64,000 nucleotides of DNA from the NCBI RefSeq assembly GCF_024498195.1, contig NZ_CP101824.1, positions 3,838,758 through 3,902,757 of the forward strand, written 5' to 3'. Both the position numbers and the translations under genes were made by a program. Shown piece after piece: positions 28,336 through 36,693 of the stretch. Numbering within the stretch: the first letter of the stretch is position 1; every line of letters starts with the position of its first letter. This DNA is from Halovivax cerinus. Its GTDB lineage: Archaea > Halobacteriota > Halobacteria > Halobacteriales > Natrialbaceae. The notes under the pieces were generated by a model. The model saw only the letters and a list, made by a program, of their open reading frames with translations. It did no database searches and was not told the DNA's origin.

Positions 28336-28586
28336 ATCAAAAGCACTCCTCCTTCCTCGCCGCTCGCTTCGCTCGTGTCTCACGGTTTCACCGTTCGACT
28401 TCTCGCGGCGCATTCGCGCCGCGCTTTCTGAGTCAGTCGTCGGCCCGCTCGCTCACTGCGTTCGCTCGCGGAACGGATGACTATACCGCACACAGAAACT
28501 AGGCGCGTCGCGAATTCGCAGCCATTCGAGACTCAGCATCCAGCGGATCACGGCTCAACCGATTCAGAACCCGTCCGCCGAACGAA
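28336..28586. other. Gene-free stretch with further hairpins
   Basis: Together with the preceding block this makes 407 bases without a gene. It holds a 5-bp hairpin (28382-28394), a 7-bp GC stem with a four-base loop (28405-28411 with 28416-28422) and a degenerate palindromic run rich in cgctcg around 28440-28475, a pattern seen repeatedly in haloarchaeal spacers. No start codon with coding bias is seen. Confidence 0.5.
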
Positions 28587-28865
28587 CTACCCGCCGCTGA
28601 CCGGCGGAAACATCGCGAGTTCGTCGCCGTCTTCGAGCGTCGTCTCCAGCCCGTCCTCCCGGGTGTGGATTTCGGCGCCGTTGCGGAGGACATTTATCCC
28701 GTCACCGAGCTGGCCATCCTCGTCGAGGACGCGCTCGCGAAGGTCGTCACGACCGTCGAGGAGTGCGTCTAGCGCGTCCTCGACTGACTCCCCGGGTTCG
28801 ACGTCGACGGCCACGTGTCTGTCGCCGGCGCGTTCGGCCAGGTCGGCGAACAGCTTCCACTCCAT
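28587..28865 (-). CDS. Ubiquitin-like small archaeal modifier, SAMP1/MoaD type
   Basis: A 92-residue beta-grasp protein ending in VSGG, with the diglycine (residues 91-92) at the very C-terminus as needed for adenylation by an E1-like enzyme. Typical MoaD/SAMP1 features: first strand MEWKLFADLAERAG, loop LRNGAEI and the final ELAMFPPVSGG. In haloarchaea SAMP1 is attached to lysines of target proteins and also serves as sulfur carrier for molybdopterin synthesis. Which role dominates for this copy is not visible. No UbaA or MoaE gene is nearby. Confidence 0.88.
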   Translation of the reverse strand: MEWKLFADLAERAGDRHVAVDVEPGESVEDALDALLDGRDDLRERVLDEDGQLGDGINVLRNGAEIHTREDGLETTLEDGDELAMFPPVSGG

Positions 28866-29015
28866 ACCGCGCCTTCCGTCCGGGAAGAAAAGTACTTACC
28901 GTTCTCGTGTGGCGATTGTTCGCTCGATCGGTCACCGAACGGAGCCACATTCGACCACGACGCGACGGCGACGCGAGACGGCCGCCTTTTTGTGGTGGAC
29001 GACGAATCCGCGGCT

Positions 29016-29741
29016 ATGACACAGCCACACCTGCTGGTCGACGAGGGAGACGTCCACGATCTCGCGCTCGTACCCGGCGATCCAGGACGGGTCGACCGCA
29101 TCGCGAGTCACTGTGACGAGGCCGAGACGATCGCCGAGAACCGCGAGTACCGGGTCGTCAACGCGACCTACGAGGGTCGCGACCTCACCATCTGTTCGAC
29201 GGGGATCGGCTCGCCGTCGGCCGCGATCGCGATCGAAGAACTCGCCGCCGTCGGTGTCGAGACGGTCGTCCGGGTCGGAACGACGGGCGCCCTCCAGGCG
29301 GACCTCGAGATCGGCGATATGATCGTCGCGAACGGCGCGGCGAAGGACGAGGGCACGACCAAGCGCTACGAGGACGAGACGATCCCGGCCGTTCCCGACT
29401 ACGAGGTCCTCTCAGCGGTCGTCGACGCCGCCGAGGCCGAATCGGAGGACGTTCAGGTCGGTCCCGTCGCCACGGACGACGCGTTCTACGCCGAGACGGA
29501 CGCGTACGTCACCGCCTGGGAAGAGGCGGGTATGCTCGCCGTCGAGATGGAAGCGGCGGCCATCTTCACGCTCGCCCGCCGGAAGGGCCTGCGCGCCGGG
29601 GCCATCTGCACCGTCGACGGCAACCTCGTCGAGGGAACGCAGAAGGGCTCCGACACCGAAGACGAAGAGCTCCCGGAAAAGGCGAAGAACAACGTCGCCC
29701 GCGCCATCGACATCAGTCTGGACGCGGCGACGCGGTTGTAG
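29016..29741 (+). CDS. udp: Nucleoside phosphorylase (uridine phosphorylase type)
   Basis: A 241-residue NP-I family enzyme that splits a nucleoside with phosphate into base and ribose 1-phosphate. The phosphate loop is VPGDPGR (residues 19-25); RVGTTGAL and the ribose/base-binding segment MLAVEMEAAAIFTLA (about 170-185) are clear, the Glu-Met-Glu being diagnostic. Uridine preference is suggested by overall similarity, but purine phosphorylase is possible. ATG 29016 begins the conserved TQPHLL segment. Confidence 0.88.
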   Translation: MTQPHLLVDEGDVHDLALVPGDPGRVDRIASHCDEAETIAENREYRVVNATYEGRDLTICSTGIGSPSAAIAIEELAAVGVETVVRVGTTGALQADLEIGDMIVANGAAKDEGTTKRYEDETIPAVPDYEVLSAVVDAAEAESEDVQVGPVATDDAFYAETDAYVTAWEEAGMLAVEMEAAAIFTLARRKGLRAGAICTVDGNLVEGTQKGSDTEDEELPEKAKNNVARAIDISLDAATRL

Positions 29742-29849
29742 CGTCCCGGGTCGACCCCACAGATCGACGTCGAGTCGCTCGCGCTCGACGTGACGACGAG
29801 GTCGCCAACGGAATCCGGGCGGCGGTAGCGAGCTGTGACCGCGGCCCCG

Positions 29850-30233
29850 CTACGTTCGCGACGCCAGATATCCGGCTCTGCTCTCCGTCACCAGGTAGCC
29901 GAGCGCTGTGAGTGCGATCACGCCGAGGGCGATCGTCCTGACGGAGAGCGGACCGACGGCCGAACCACCGACGAGGGCGATAGCGGTCGCCGACAGCAGG
30001 ACGACGGTGAGTGCTCCGACGTAGCGCCACCGGGATTGGACGGGAACGAGACCGTCGTCGTGACGAACGGCGAGATAGAGGTGGGCCCCGCCGAGCGCGA
30101 CGCCGTACACGGCGACGGCGAAGACGATCCCGTTTTCATCGTCCAGCGGGACGTCCGCGTACCCGGCGGTCAGGAGCGCACCGATGGCGAGCACGACTGC
30201 CGCGAACTGAACGCGCGTATCGCGAGAGACCAT
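29850..30233 (-). CDS. Small membrane protein, four helices
   Basis: A 127-residue protein with four hydrophobic segments: residues about 8-25, 34-54, 70-88 and 96-115. A conserved-looking DVPLDDENG loop lies between the first two. No family is recognised. It shares strand with the next membrane gene upstream (30337-30684) with about 100 bases between, so co-expression is possible but unproven. Confidence 0.65.
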   Translation of the reverse strand: MVSRDTRVQFAAVVLAIGALLTAGYADVPLDDENGIVFAVAVYGVALGGAHLYLAVRHDDGLVPVQSRWRYVGALTVVLLSATAIALVGGSAVGPLSVRTIALGVIALTALGYLVTESRAGYLASRT

Positions 30234-30336
30234 ACGTCACCGTTCAGCCCACAGCCACTAATCATTACTGGTCATACACGAAAGTTCCGGAATTATGGGG
30301 CAGGACGAACTCGCGGCAGAAGACACGACTGGGATC

Positions 30337-30684
30337 CTACACGACCAGCGACAGCATGTAGAGGTTGACGATGGCCGCCGCGCCCCACGGGAGCGCGAGC
30401 GCGGCGGGCACGATCGATCGGTACGCCGGTGCGACGAGGCCCCGACAGGCGACGGCGATGGCGACTGCCCCGGCTTTCAACGCCAGCATGCCGACGACCC
30501 CCCAGCCGTCGATGGCCGATCTGGCGATGGGATTCGACTCGGAGAGCCCGAGGTGGAGGCCGACGATCGTCGTCACGACGTCGCCGACCAGGACGACGAC
30601 GACCACGCCCCACAGGACGCGCTCCGTGTCGGACGCGGTCGGCATCGCCGGCCAGTCGAGAGCGTGCTGCGTACGACTGCTCAT
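30337..30684 (-). CDS. DUF5658-like membrane protein
   Basis: A 115-residue protein with an amphipathic start and three to four hydrophobic helices. The segment VGDVVTTIVGLHLGLSESNPIAR matches the pattern of small haloarchaeal proteins annotated DUF5658 (an Asp-x-x-T-T helix followed by an Asn-Pro turn). ATG 30684 (MSSRTQ) is used; the GTG at 30693 would add three residues. Function unknown. Confidence 0.7.
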   Translation of the reverse strand: MSSRTQHALDWPAMPTASDTERVLWGVVVVVLVGDVVTTIVGLHLGLSESNPIARSAIDGWGVVGMLALKAGAVAIAVACRGLVAPAYRSIVPAALALPWGAAAIVNLYMLSLVV

Positions 30685-31023
30685 GGCAGACACCTCGTCG
30701 GACTCGAACCGATCGCCGGGTCCACGACGGCACGCTCGGGTCGCGGAGCCGAGCCGGGTCCACCGCTACCCCGAAGTGACTCGTCCGAGCGGGCCACACC
30801 TCGTCGGATAGTTATCCCAGTGATACGGCCGCAACGGCGGCGCTAGTCGGTGCGTACGAGATGAGCGTCGAGCCGCGGGACTCGGTAGGAGGGAGTTACC
30901 CGTTGTGCAACCGGGAGCGGAGTCACCCCTACGGAGGTAGCTCCAGAAAGACGTGGAAAACGGTGTCGCGTGGACGGATCGGGACGGGACAGTGAGTTGG
31001 GTCGGACGGAGTGTGGGTGCCGG
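30685..31023. other. Gene-free stretch of 339 bases
   Basis: It lies between the DUF5658-like gene's start and the end of the carboxylase gene on the same strand. A direct repeat (acacctcgtcgga) occurs at 30690 and 30793, 103 bases apart. No coding frame, tRNA or strong hairpin was found. Confidence 0.45.
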
Positions 31024-32778
31024 CTACAGGACCGTCCCGTGTTTCTTGCTCGGGAGTTCCTTCTCGACGTCTTCGTAGAAGGCGAATCGGTTGGCGAGTT
31101 CGATCCGCAGTTCGCTCGGCGGGACGATCTCGTCGATGACGACCTCGCTGGCCATCCGGTGGATGTCGATGTCCTCGCGGTACTCCTCGCGAAGTTCGGC
31201 CTCCATCTCGGCGCGCTCATCGGCGTCGTCGATCTCGGAGAGTTTTCGGGCGTAGACGGCGTTGATCGCGGCTTCGGGCCCCATGATCGCGATCTCGCCG
31301 GAGGGGAGGCCGATGACACTCTCGGGTTCGTAGGCCGGGCCGCCCATGGCGTAGATGCCGGCGCCGTAGGCCTTGCGCACGACGACCGTCTGCTGGGGCA
31401 CCGTCGCCGAGGAGGTGGCGTAGATGAACTTCTTGCCCTTCTCCAAGATCGCGTCCTTCTCGACCTGCGAACCAGCCATGAATCCCGGCGTGTCACAGAG
31501 ATAGAGGATCGGGACGTTGAACGCGTCCGACTTCCAGATGAACTCGGCGGCCTTCTCGGCGGCGTCGGGGAAGATCGCGCCCGCGCGGTGGTTCGGCTGG
31601 TTGGCCACGATGCCGACCGGCCGGCCGTCGATCCGGGCGTAGGCCGTGATGATCTCCTTGCCGTAGTCCGGGCTGAGTTCGAAGTACGACCCCTGGTCGA
31701 CGACGCGGTCGATCAGGTCGACCATGTCGTAGCCGCGATTCGGTTCCTGCGGGACGATCGAGTCGATCCCCGCCGGCGACGCGGCCGGCCCTCGACCGGG
31801 CGTCTTTGGTGGTTGCTCGTCGGCGTTGTCCGGCAGGTAGGTGATCAGCTGGGAGACGAGTTCGCGGGCGTGTTCTTCGTCGCGGGCCACGAGGTCGGCG
31901 CTGCCCGACTGGCGGGCGTGCACCGACGCGCCGCCCAGTTCCTGCATGCTGATCTCCTCGCCGGTGACCATCTGGACCATCCGCGGCGAGGCGATTGCCA
32001 TCGCGGACATCCCCTCGACCATGATCGTGAAGTCGGCGAAGACCGGCGTGTACGCGGCGCCGGCGATACACGGGCCGTAGAGCACGCAGATCTGCGGGAC
32101 GCGCCCCGAGAGCATCGAGTGGTTGTAGTAGTACTTGCCGATACCCTCCCGATTGGCGAAAAAGCCCGTCTGCTGGTCGATCCGGCCGCCCGAGGAGTCC
32201 ATCAGGTACAGCACCGGCTGGCCGGTCTTCAGCGCGCGCTGTTGCATCCGGAGGAACTTCTCGACGCCCTTGGCGGCCATCGACCCGCGCTTGACCGTGT
32301 AGTCGTTGGCCATGAAGTGGACGTCCCGGTCCTCGAACGTCGCTGCGCCGGTGATGAGGCCGTCCGCGGGCAGTTTGTCGTCGGCATCGAACTCGGCGAA
32401 CCGGCCGTCCTCGAAGAGGAAGTCGTTGCCGTCGCCGGTGAACCAGAGGTCGATCCGATCGCGGACGAACAGTTTGTCCTCCTCGGGCAGTTGCTCCTTG
32501 TACTTCTCCGGGCCGCCCGCGAGGATCTCGGCGATCTCTTCGCGAAGGGTCTCTTCGCGGTCCGTCGGCCCCAGATCGTCCGCCGGCGGGGTGACCGTAC
32601 CGGTCGTCCCGCCTGTCCCAGGTGGCGAGTCGGTGTCACCAGCGGCGTCCTCGACCGCGGCCGGCTCGGCGTCGTCACCGACGTAGACCGAGACCTCACC
32701 GCCGACGTGCTCGGCCATCGCCGACGCGATTGCTTCGGCCTCGTCGGCCGACGCGTCCGCCCCGATGCGTACTTTCAT
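31024..32778 (-). CDS. Acyl-CoA carboxylase carboxyltransferase (beta) subunit with epsilon-like N-terminal domain
   Basis: About 584 residues. The main part (about 75-584) is the biotin-dependent carboxyltransferase that moves CO2 from carboxybiotin to acetyl- or propionyl-CoA. Landmarks include DSSGGRIDQQ, GPCIAGAAYTP, and the C-terminal LCDTPGFMAG, RKAYGAGIYAMGG and MGPEAAINAVY. The first about 40 residues (MKVRIGADASADEAEAIASAMAEHVG) resemble the small epsilon subunit of actinobacterial acyl-CoA carboxylases, joined by an acidic linker. ATG 32778 is preferred since that strand begins there; 32817 would add 13 residues. The biotin carboxylase subunit is not in the window. In haloarchaea this complex supports propionyl-CoA assimilation. 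Confidence 0.88.
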   Translation of the reverse strand: MKVRIGADASADEAEAIASAMAEHVGGEVSVYVGDDAEPAAVEDAAGDTDSPPGTGGTTGTVTPPADDLGPTDREETLREEIAEILAGGPEKYKEQLPEEDKLFVRDRIDLWFTGDGNDFLFEDGRFAEFDADDKLPADGLITGAATFEDRDVHFMANDYTVKRGSMAAKGVEKFLRMQQRALKTGQPVLYLMDSSGGRIDQQTGFFANREGIGKYYYNHSMLSGRVPQICVLYGPCIAGAAYTPVFADFTIMVEGMSAMAIASPRMVQMVTGEEISMQELGGASVHARQSGSADLVARDEEHARELVSQLITYLPDNADEQPPKTPGRGPAASPAGIDSIVPQEPNRGYDMVDLIDRVVDQGSYFELSPDYGKEIITAYARIDGRPVGIVANQPNHRAGAIFPDAAEKAAEFIWKSDAFNVPILYLCDTPGFMAGSQVEKDAILEKGKKFIYATSSATVPQQTVVVRKAYGAGIYAMGGPAYEPESVIGLPSGEIAIMGPEAAINAVYARKLSEIDDADERAEMEAELREEYREDIDIHRMASEVVIDEIVPPSELRIELANRFAFYEDVEKELPSKKHGTVL

Positions 32779-32945
32779 GTCGCCATCTGCGGGGGTCGAC
32801 GCCAAACCGTTTTCCATTCGTGCTGGTCACGGCTGGAGGGATTTCACCGCCCGCGCTGTAGCCCGGTGGCCCGCACCTCGCAAGCACAACTGCCACCGAG
32901 TCGGCCATCCTCTCCCCGCCGACCCGATAGCCCGGGCTGGAACCG

Positions 32946-34214
32946 ATGACCGACCGAGAGCCACCCGACGAACGGGACCGCCAGTCACCCGACGAACCGA
33001 CCACCGCGACCGATCGCGACGGCGATCCGTCGAGTGAGTCGACGGCACGTGCCGCAGGTCGGTTCGCCTCCCGGCGCTCGGTCCTCGCGTCCGTGGGGAG
33101 CGTCGCCGGTGCACTCGGCCTGACGCGAGTCCTCGGCGTGGACCGAGTCCTCGATCCGCCGGAGGGGACCGTCTCGGTCGAGACCGCTCTCGTCCACCCT
33201 GGGTCTGGCGACGGCAGGATCGATCCATCGGCGATCCAGTACCGGACCCGGACGGTGCCCGCCGACTGGCGAGCGCGCGTCGAGGTAGCCTTCGACCTCC
33301 ACGACCGGCTGCTCGCGACGCGCCTTCCGGGCTATCTGAACAGCGCCGTCGTCCCCGGTCCCTACGAGGACGGAACCGCCCGGATCTCGATCCACGCCAA
33401 CCCCGGCGAGCTCGGCGCGATTCCGCGGACGATCGGTGAACTGGTGTCGACGCTCGACATCGAGTGGCACGGGCTCTTCGAGGGAATCGGCGTGCGAGTC
33501 GAGCGGACCGAGGTGATCGACGACATTCGAGACGCCGACGTCGAACGCGAGGCTCACCTCGCGCTCGCTCGGTCGATCGACCCGGTTCCCGGCGGCGTTC
33601 GCTGCCAGACCGGGGACCACGCGGCGACGCTCACGCCAGCACTGTACGATGCGGACGGACACCCGACCTTCGGGACAGCCTTCCACGCCTTTCGAGACGA
33701 GGAGCGATTTCACGGGACGGCGATCACGGTGCCGATCGACGGGCCCTCGGAGCCGGAGACCGTCGGCCACGCGTCGGCGGCGCTCGCAGACAGCGACGTC
33801 GCGATCGGGACACCAACGAACGGCCACACGCCGGGAAGCGTGCTGGGCAATCGAGGCCAACTGACGATCCGCGGTCAGCTCACGCGCTGGGGACTAGCAG
33901 ACCGCGTCGCCCGTTGCGTCACCCTCGCGAAAGTCGGCGGTTCGACCGGCTACACGAGCGGCCCGATTCACGGCATCGACGCCGCCACCTGTGTGACGGC
34001 CGACGGTTGCCGACTGGGACAGGTGACCTGGGGGACCGAATCCACCCTCGGAAATGGCGACAGCGGCTCCGTCACCGTCGATCCGGATCCGGCCGGTGTC
34101 GACGGCGCACTCGTCGCCTCGGTCAACAGCGCCCGAACCTGGTGGCCGGGACAGAACCACTGCTGGGGGATCGCGGCCCACGCACTCACCAGCGCCCACG
34201 GTTATCACTTCTGA
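32946..34214 (+). CDS. Tat-exported chymotrypsin-like serine protease candidate
   Basis: A 422-residue protein. A polar N-terminus, twin arginines in ASRRSVLASVGSVAGALGL (about residues 42-60) and a hydrophobic stretch indicate Tat export. The C-terminal about 200 residues resemble an S1-type double beta-barrel: GNGDSGS (Ser about 373) matches the catalytic-serine motif, and TAFHAF (His about 248) lies where TAAHC is expected. The catalytic Asp cannot be fixed by eye. The middle region (about 75-190) is of unknown fold. Single gene; it could process surface proteins, which is inference. Confidence 0.65.
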   Translation: MTDREPPDERDRQSPDEPTTATDRDGDPSSESTARAAGRFASRRSVLASVGSVAGALGLTRVLGVDRVLDPPEGTVSVETALVHPGSGDGRIDPSAIQYRTRTVPADWRARVEVAFDLHDRLLATRLPGYLNSAVVPGPYEDGTARISIHANPGELGAIPRTIGELVSTLDIEWHGLFEGIGVRVERTEVIDDIRDADVEREAHLALARSIDPVPGGVRCQTGDHAATLTPALYDADGHPTFGTAFHAFRDEERFHGTAITVPIDGPSEPETVGHASAALADSDVAIGTPTNGHTPGSVLGNRGQLTIRGQLTRWGLADRVARCVTLAKVGGSTGYTSGPIHGIDAATCVTADGCRLGQVTWGTESTLGNGDSGSVTVDPDPAGVDGALVASVNSARTWWPGQNHCWGIAAHALTSAHGYHF

Positions 34215-34218
34215 GACA

Positions 34219-34437
34219 ATGTCCGACGCCCTGTCGCTCCGGCGGATCGGCGTCGCGCTCTGGCGACTCGCGTGGCTCGCACTGACGGTGACCGGCTGGG
34301 TGGTCGGGCTCACCCTGCTGTTCGTCTCGACCGGTTGGCCCCGCTGGGCGTTCTACGTCGCGGTGATCGGCGGGACCATCGCCTTCGCGAGCCTCGGGGC
34401 GGCGACGGGGAGTGTCACCGGACCCGCGGACAGCTGA
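34219..34437 (+). CDS. Small two-helix membrane protein
   Basis: A 72-residue protein with hydrophobic segments at about residues 12-34 and 40-62, starting four bases after the stop of the protease-like gene. The short gap suggests one transcript. ATG 34219. No family recognised; it may be a membrane partner of the exported protein. Confidence 0.55.
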   Translation: MSDALSLRRIGVALWRLAWLALTVTGWVVGLTLLFVSTGWPRWAFYVAVIGGTIAFASLGAATGSVTGPADS

Positions 34438-34462
34438 CCGACCCGGATTTCGAGGGCGGGTA

Positions 34463-34472
34463 GCGCTTTATC
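34463..34472 (+). promoter_or_regulatory. TATA-like box of the universal stress gene
   Basis: The stretch gctttatcgg lies 25-34 bases before the ATG at 34497, the normal distance for an archaeal TATA element giving a short or absent leader. Confidence 0.45.
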
Positions 34473-34496
34473 GGCACAGGCGGTGTATCGTGTGCT

Positions 34497-34940
34497 ATGA
34501 GGTACCTCGTGGCTGTCGACGACTCCAATCCCGCCGACCGCGCCCTGTCGTACGCCGCCGAGATTAGCGCAGCGATGGACGCCTCACTCACCGTCGTCCA
34601 CGCGGTCGATCCGGCCGTCTACGACGTCGGCGGTAGCGAACCGATCGCGGCCCTCTCGGACGCCGACCAGCGACTGATCGTCGAGAACATCGCGGACACG
34701 GAGACCAGAGGACAGGCCATCCTCGACTCGGCACTCGAAACGATAGACGGGGTCGACGCCGAAGGAGAACTCCTCTACGGCGATCCCGACGTGGTCATCA
34801 CCGACTTCGCCGACGAACAGGGGTTCGACACTATCTTCGTCGGCCACCAGGGACGGTCACGTCGCGCCGAGGCCATGCTCGGCAGCGTCGCGAAGGCGGT
34901 CGTCGAACGGGCGACCGTTCCGGTGACCGTCGTCCGCTGA
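34497..34940 (+). CDS. Universal stress protein, single domain
   Basis: A 147-residue UspA-fold protein. It starts with the beta strand RYLVAVDDSNPADRAL, and the ATP-type motif is G-x2-G-x9-G-S near the C-terminus (GHQGRSRRAEAMLGSVAKAVV), so nucleotide binding is expected. The final strand PVTVVR is typical. Haloarchaea hold many such proteins, with little known of the role of individual copies. A double-domain relative lies at 37698-38585. Confidence 0.88.
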   Translation: MRYLVAVDDSNPADRALSYAAEISAAMDASLTVVHAVDPAVYDVGGSEPIAALSDADQRLIVENIADTETRGQAILDSALETIDGVDAEGELLYGDPDVVITDFADEQGFDTIFVGHQGRSRRAEAMLGSVAKAVVERATVPVTVVR

Positions 34941-35003
34941 CCGGTCCGTGAGGGGACGGGCCGTCGACGGATGGCTATGGCGACGTGTCGTCACGTTTGC
35001 GAG

Positions 35004-36392
35004 CTACGGTGAGGTGTCGTCGCGCGCGCTGGCGACGGCCTGCTCCAGCGCGAAGCTGGACGAGGAGACGATGTCACCGATGCCGACCGTGCCGGCCGGG
35101 TCCGTGACGACGCGGTTCGGACACGCAACGACGGTCGGCGAGCAGAGCGCACCGTCGTCGGTCGGTTCGCCGACGTGCGCGGCGAGTCGGTCGATCGCCT
35201 CGCGGCCCGCCGCCGATCGCTCGTAGGTGAGCCCGGTCTCGAGATCACTGGACGAATCGATGTGACCTCGCGCTGCCTTGCTCGCCGCGTTGACCGCGGC
35301 GAACGCGAGTCCGCGGCGGACGGCGTCTGGCGACAGATAGTCGTCCATCACGGCGAGGTGGTACTGCATCGCGTGGAGGCGCAGGCAGGCGACGTCGAGT
35401 TCGTCGAGCAAGGCCGAGCACATGCGGTAGTGGGCGACGATCTCGGTCGCCTCGAACGGTGGCCCCTCGCTTGGGCGGTCGTCGACCACGTCGAGTCCGG
35501 CGTCGTCGGCGAGCATCGACAGTTCGTGCGCGTCGACGCCGACGACGTCCGCTTCGGGAAGGATCCACTCGTAGATGCCCGCTCTGAGAGCGTCGTCGTG
35601 GGTCACCGCGTACTCGACGTGGACGGAGACGTCGCCGCCGGTACGGAGTCGGCGGATCACGTCCCGGGCGTGGCGCAGCGTCTCGTCGTAGCCGGCCTCG
35701 ACGTGGTCGGGCGTGAGGTTGTGGTACCCGGCGAGCAGCGCCCCCTCGACGGCGGCGCCGACCTGATCGATCGCATCGTCCAGATCGCCCGTTACGAGAT
35801 CGAACTCCGGCGGTCGCGAGGCGGCGATGAAGCGCGTGCCCTCGGTCGCACGCACCCCGAAGAGTTCGTCCCCGGCCCCGAACTCGAACACCCAGTTGAT
35901 CTTCGTTCGGTCCGCGTCGACGGCCTCGGACAACGGAATCAGGCGAACGCGGTCGTCCTCTACGCGGGGGTACCGGACCCTCTCGGGGTGGTCGAACTGA
36001 GACAGCTGTCGCTCCGAGAGCAGGTAGGTGTACGTGACCGGCGCCGCGCCCAGCGCGGTGAGCAGGTTCGTCATGATCCCGGTCTGGCCGCCCATCTGCT
36101 GGGAATCGGGGGCCAGTTCGGCTTCGAGCGTCGCGGCGAGGGAGTCGGTCATGGCGACCTCGTCCCCCGTCCCCGTCGCCATCGTGTGCGTGATCGCGGT
36201 CGCGAGGTCGCGCGTCGACGCGAGCGGGCTCGGCGGGGCCTCGGTTCCCAGGTCGGCCGGGCGCGGCAAGAACGACGCCAGAGACTCGCCGACGCGAACG
36301 ATCGCGTCGACGTTGGCGTTGTACGCCACGAACACCGGCACGTTCTCGAGCGCATCGATGTCGGCGTTCAGCTGGGCACGGGCGTCGGCCAT
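35004..36392 (-). CDS. ADP-dependent sugar kinase (glucokinase/phosphofructokinase family)
   Basis: A 462-residue ribokinase-fold enzyme that phosphorylates glucose or fructose 6-phosphate with ADP as donor. Family landmarks in order: FVAYNANVDAIV, the sugar-binding GGQTGIMTNLL, ALLAGYHNL, HVEYA, VDAHELSML, HAMQYHL and the catalytic GIGDIVSS (Asp about 438). Whether glucose or fructose 6-phosphate is preferred cannot be read. ATG 36392 (MADARAQL) is used; the longer open frame upstream is not protein-like. Divergent from the nucleotidyltransferase; both sit in the sugar block. Confidence 0.85.
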   Translation of the reverse strand: MADARAQLNADIDALENVPVFVAYNANVDAIVRVGESLASFLPRPADLGTEAPPSPLASTRDLATAITHTMATGTGDEVAMTDSLAATLEAELAPDSQQMGGQTGIMTNLLTALGAAPVTYTYLLSERQLSQFDHPERVRYPRVEDDRVRLIPLSEAVDADRTKINWVFEFGAGDELFGVRATEGTRFIAASRPPEFDLVTGDLDDAIDQVGAAVEGALLAGYHNLTPDHVEAGYDETLRHARDVIRRLRTGGDVSVHVEYAVTHDDALRAGIYEWILPEADVVGVDAHELSMLADDAGLDVVDDRPSEGPPFEATEIVAHYRMCSALLDELDVACLRLHAMQYHLAVMDDYLSPDAVRRGLAFAAVNAASKAARGHIDSSSDLETGLTYERSAAGREAIDRLAAHVGEPTDDGALCSPTVVACPNRVVTDPAGTVGIGDIVSSSSFALEQAVASARDDTSP

Positions 36393-36693
36393 CTCGGATT
36401 CGACGTCATCGCCTAGCAGGATAACGATGTGCGTCGGTCTCTTCAGCGAGCGACTGATGGATGTCGATCTCTCCAGCGAGGAGACGGCGGGTGTCGGTCC
36501 CCCAGCAAGGGGCGGTGTGCGGTAGTCGCGCCGCCAGGGCAACCCGTTGGGACGGGTGAAAGGTTTACCACCGGCGTCGTGGGAGTCGAACGACCGAGAG
36601 ATCAATGCGACCGGACAACGTCGTCGCGTGGATCCGACCGGAGCGGACGAGTCACGCCTCCGCCACATCGAGCGCCCCGCGGAGGACGGAGCG
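36393..36693. other. Divergent promoter region of 301 bases with a tandem repeat
   Basis: Between the ADP-dependent kinase and the nucleotidyltransferase. Its first third holds a three-copy 30-bp repeat; the remainder shows no gene, no strong hairpin and no clear TATA element. Confidence 0.45.
36427..36515. repeat. 30-bp tandem repeat, three copies
   Basis: Copies start at 36427, 36457 and 36487 with the shared core gtcggtctctccagcgag in degenerate form. Identity falls in the third copy. It lies just upstream of the ADP-dependent kinase start. Confidence 0.6.

Noticed and set aside
30695..30770. A T-arm-like ggttcgagtcc on the minus strand, suggesting a tRNA
   Set aside because: No matching acceptor stem, D arm or anticodon arm at the right distance; the T stem pairs at only four positions.
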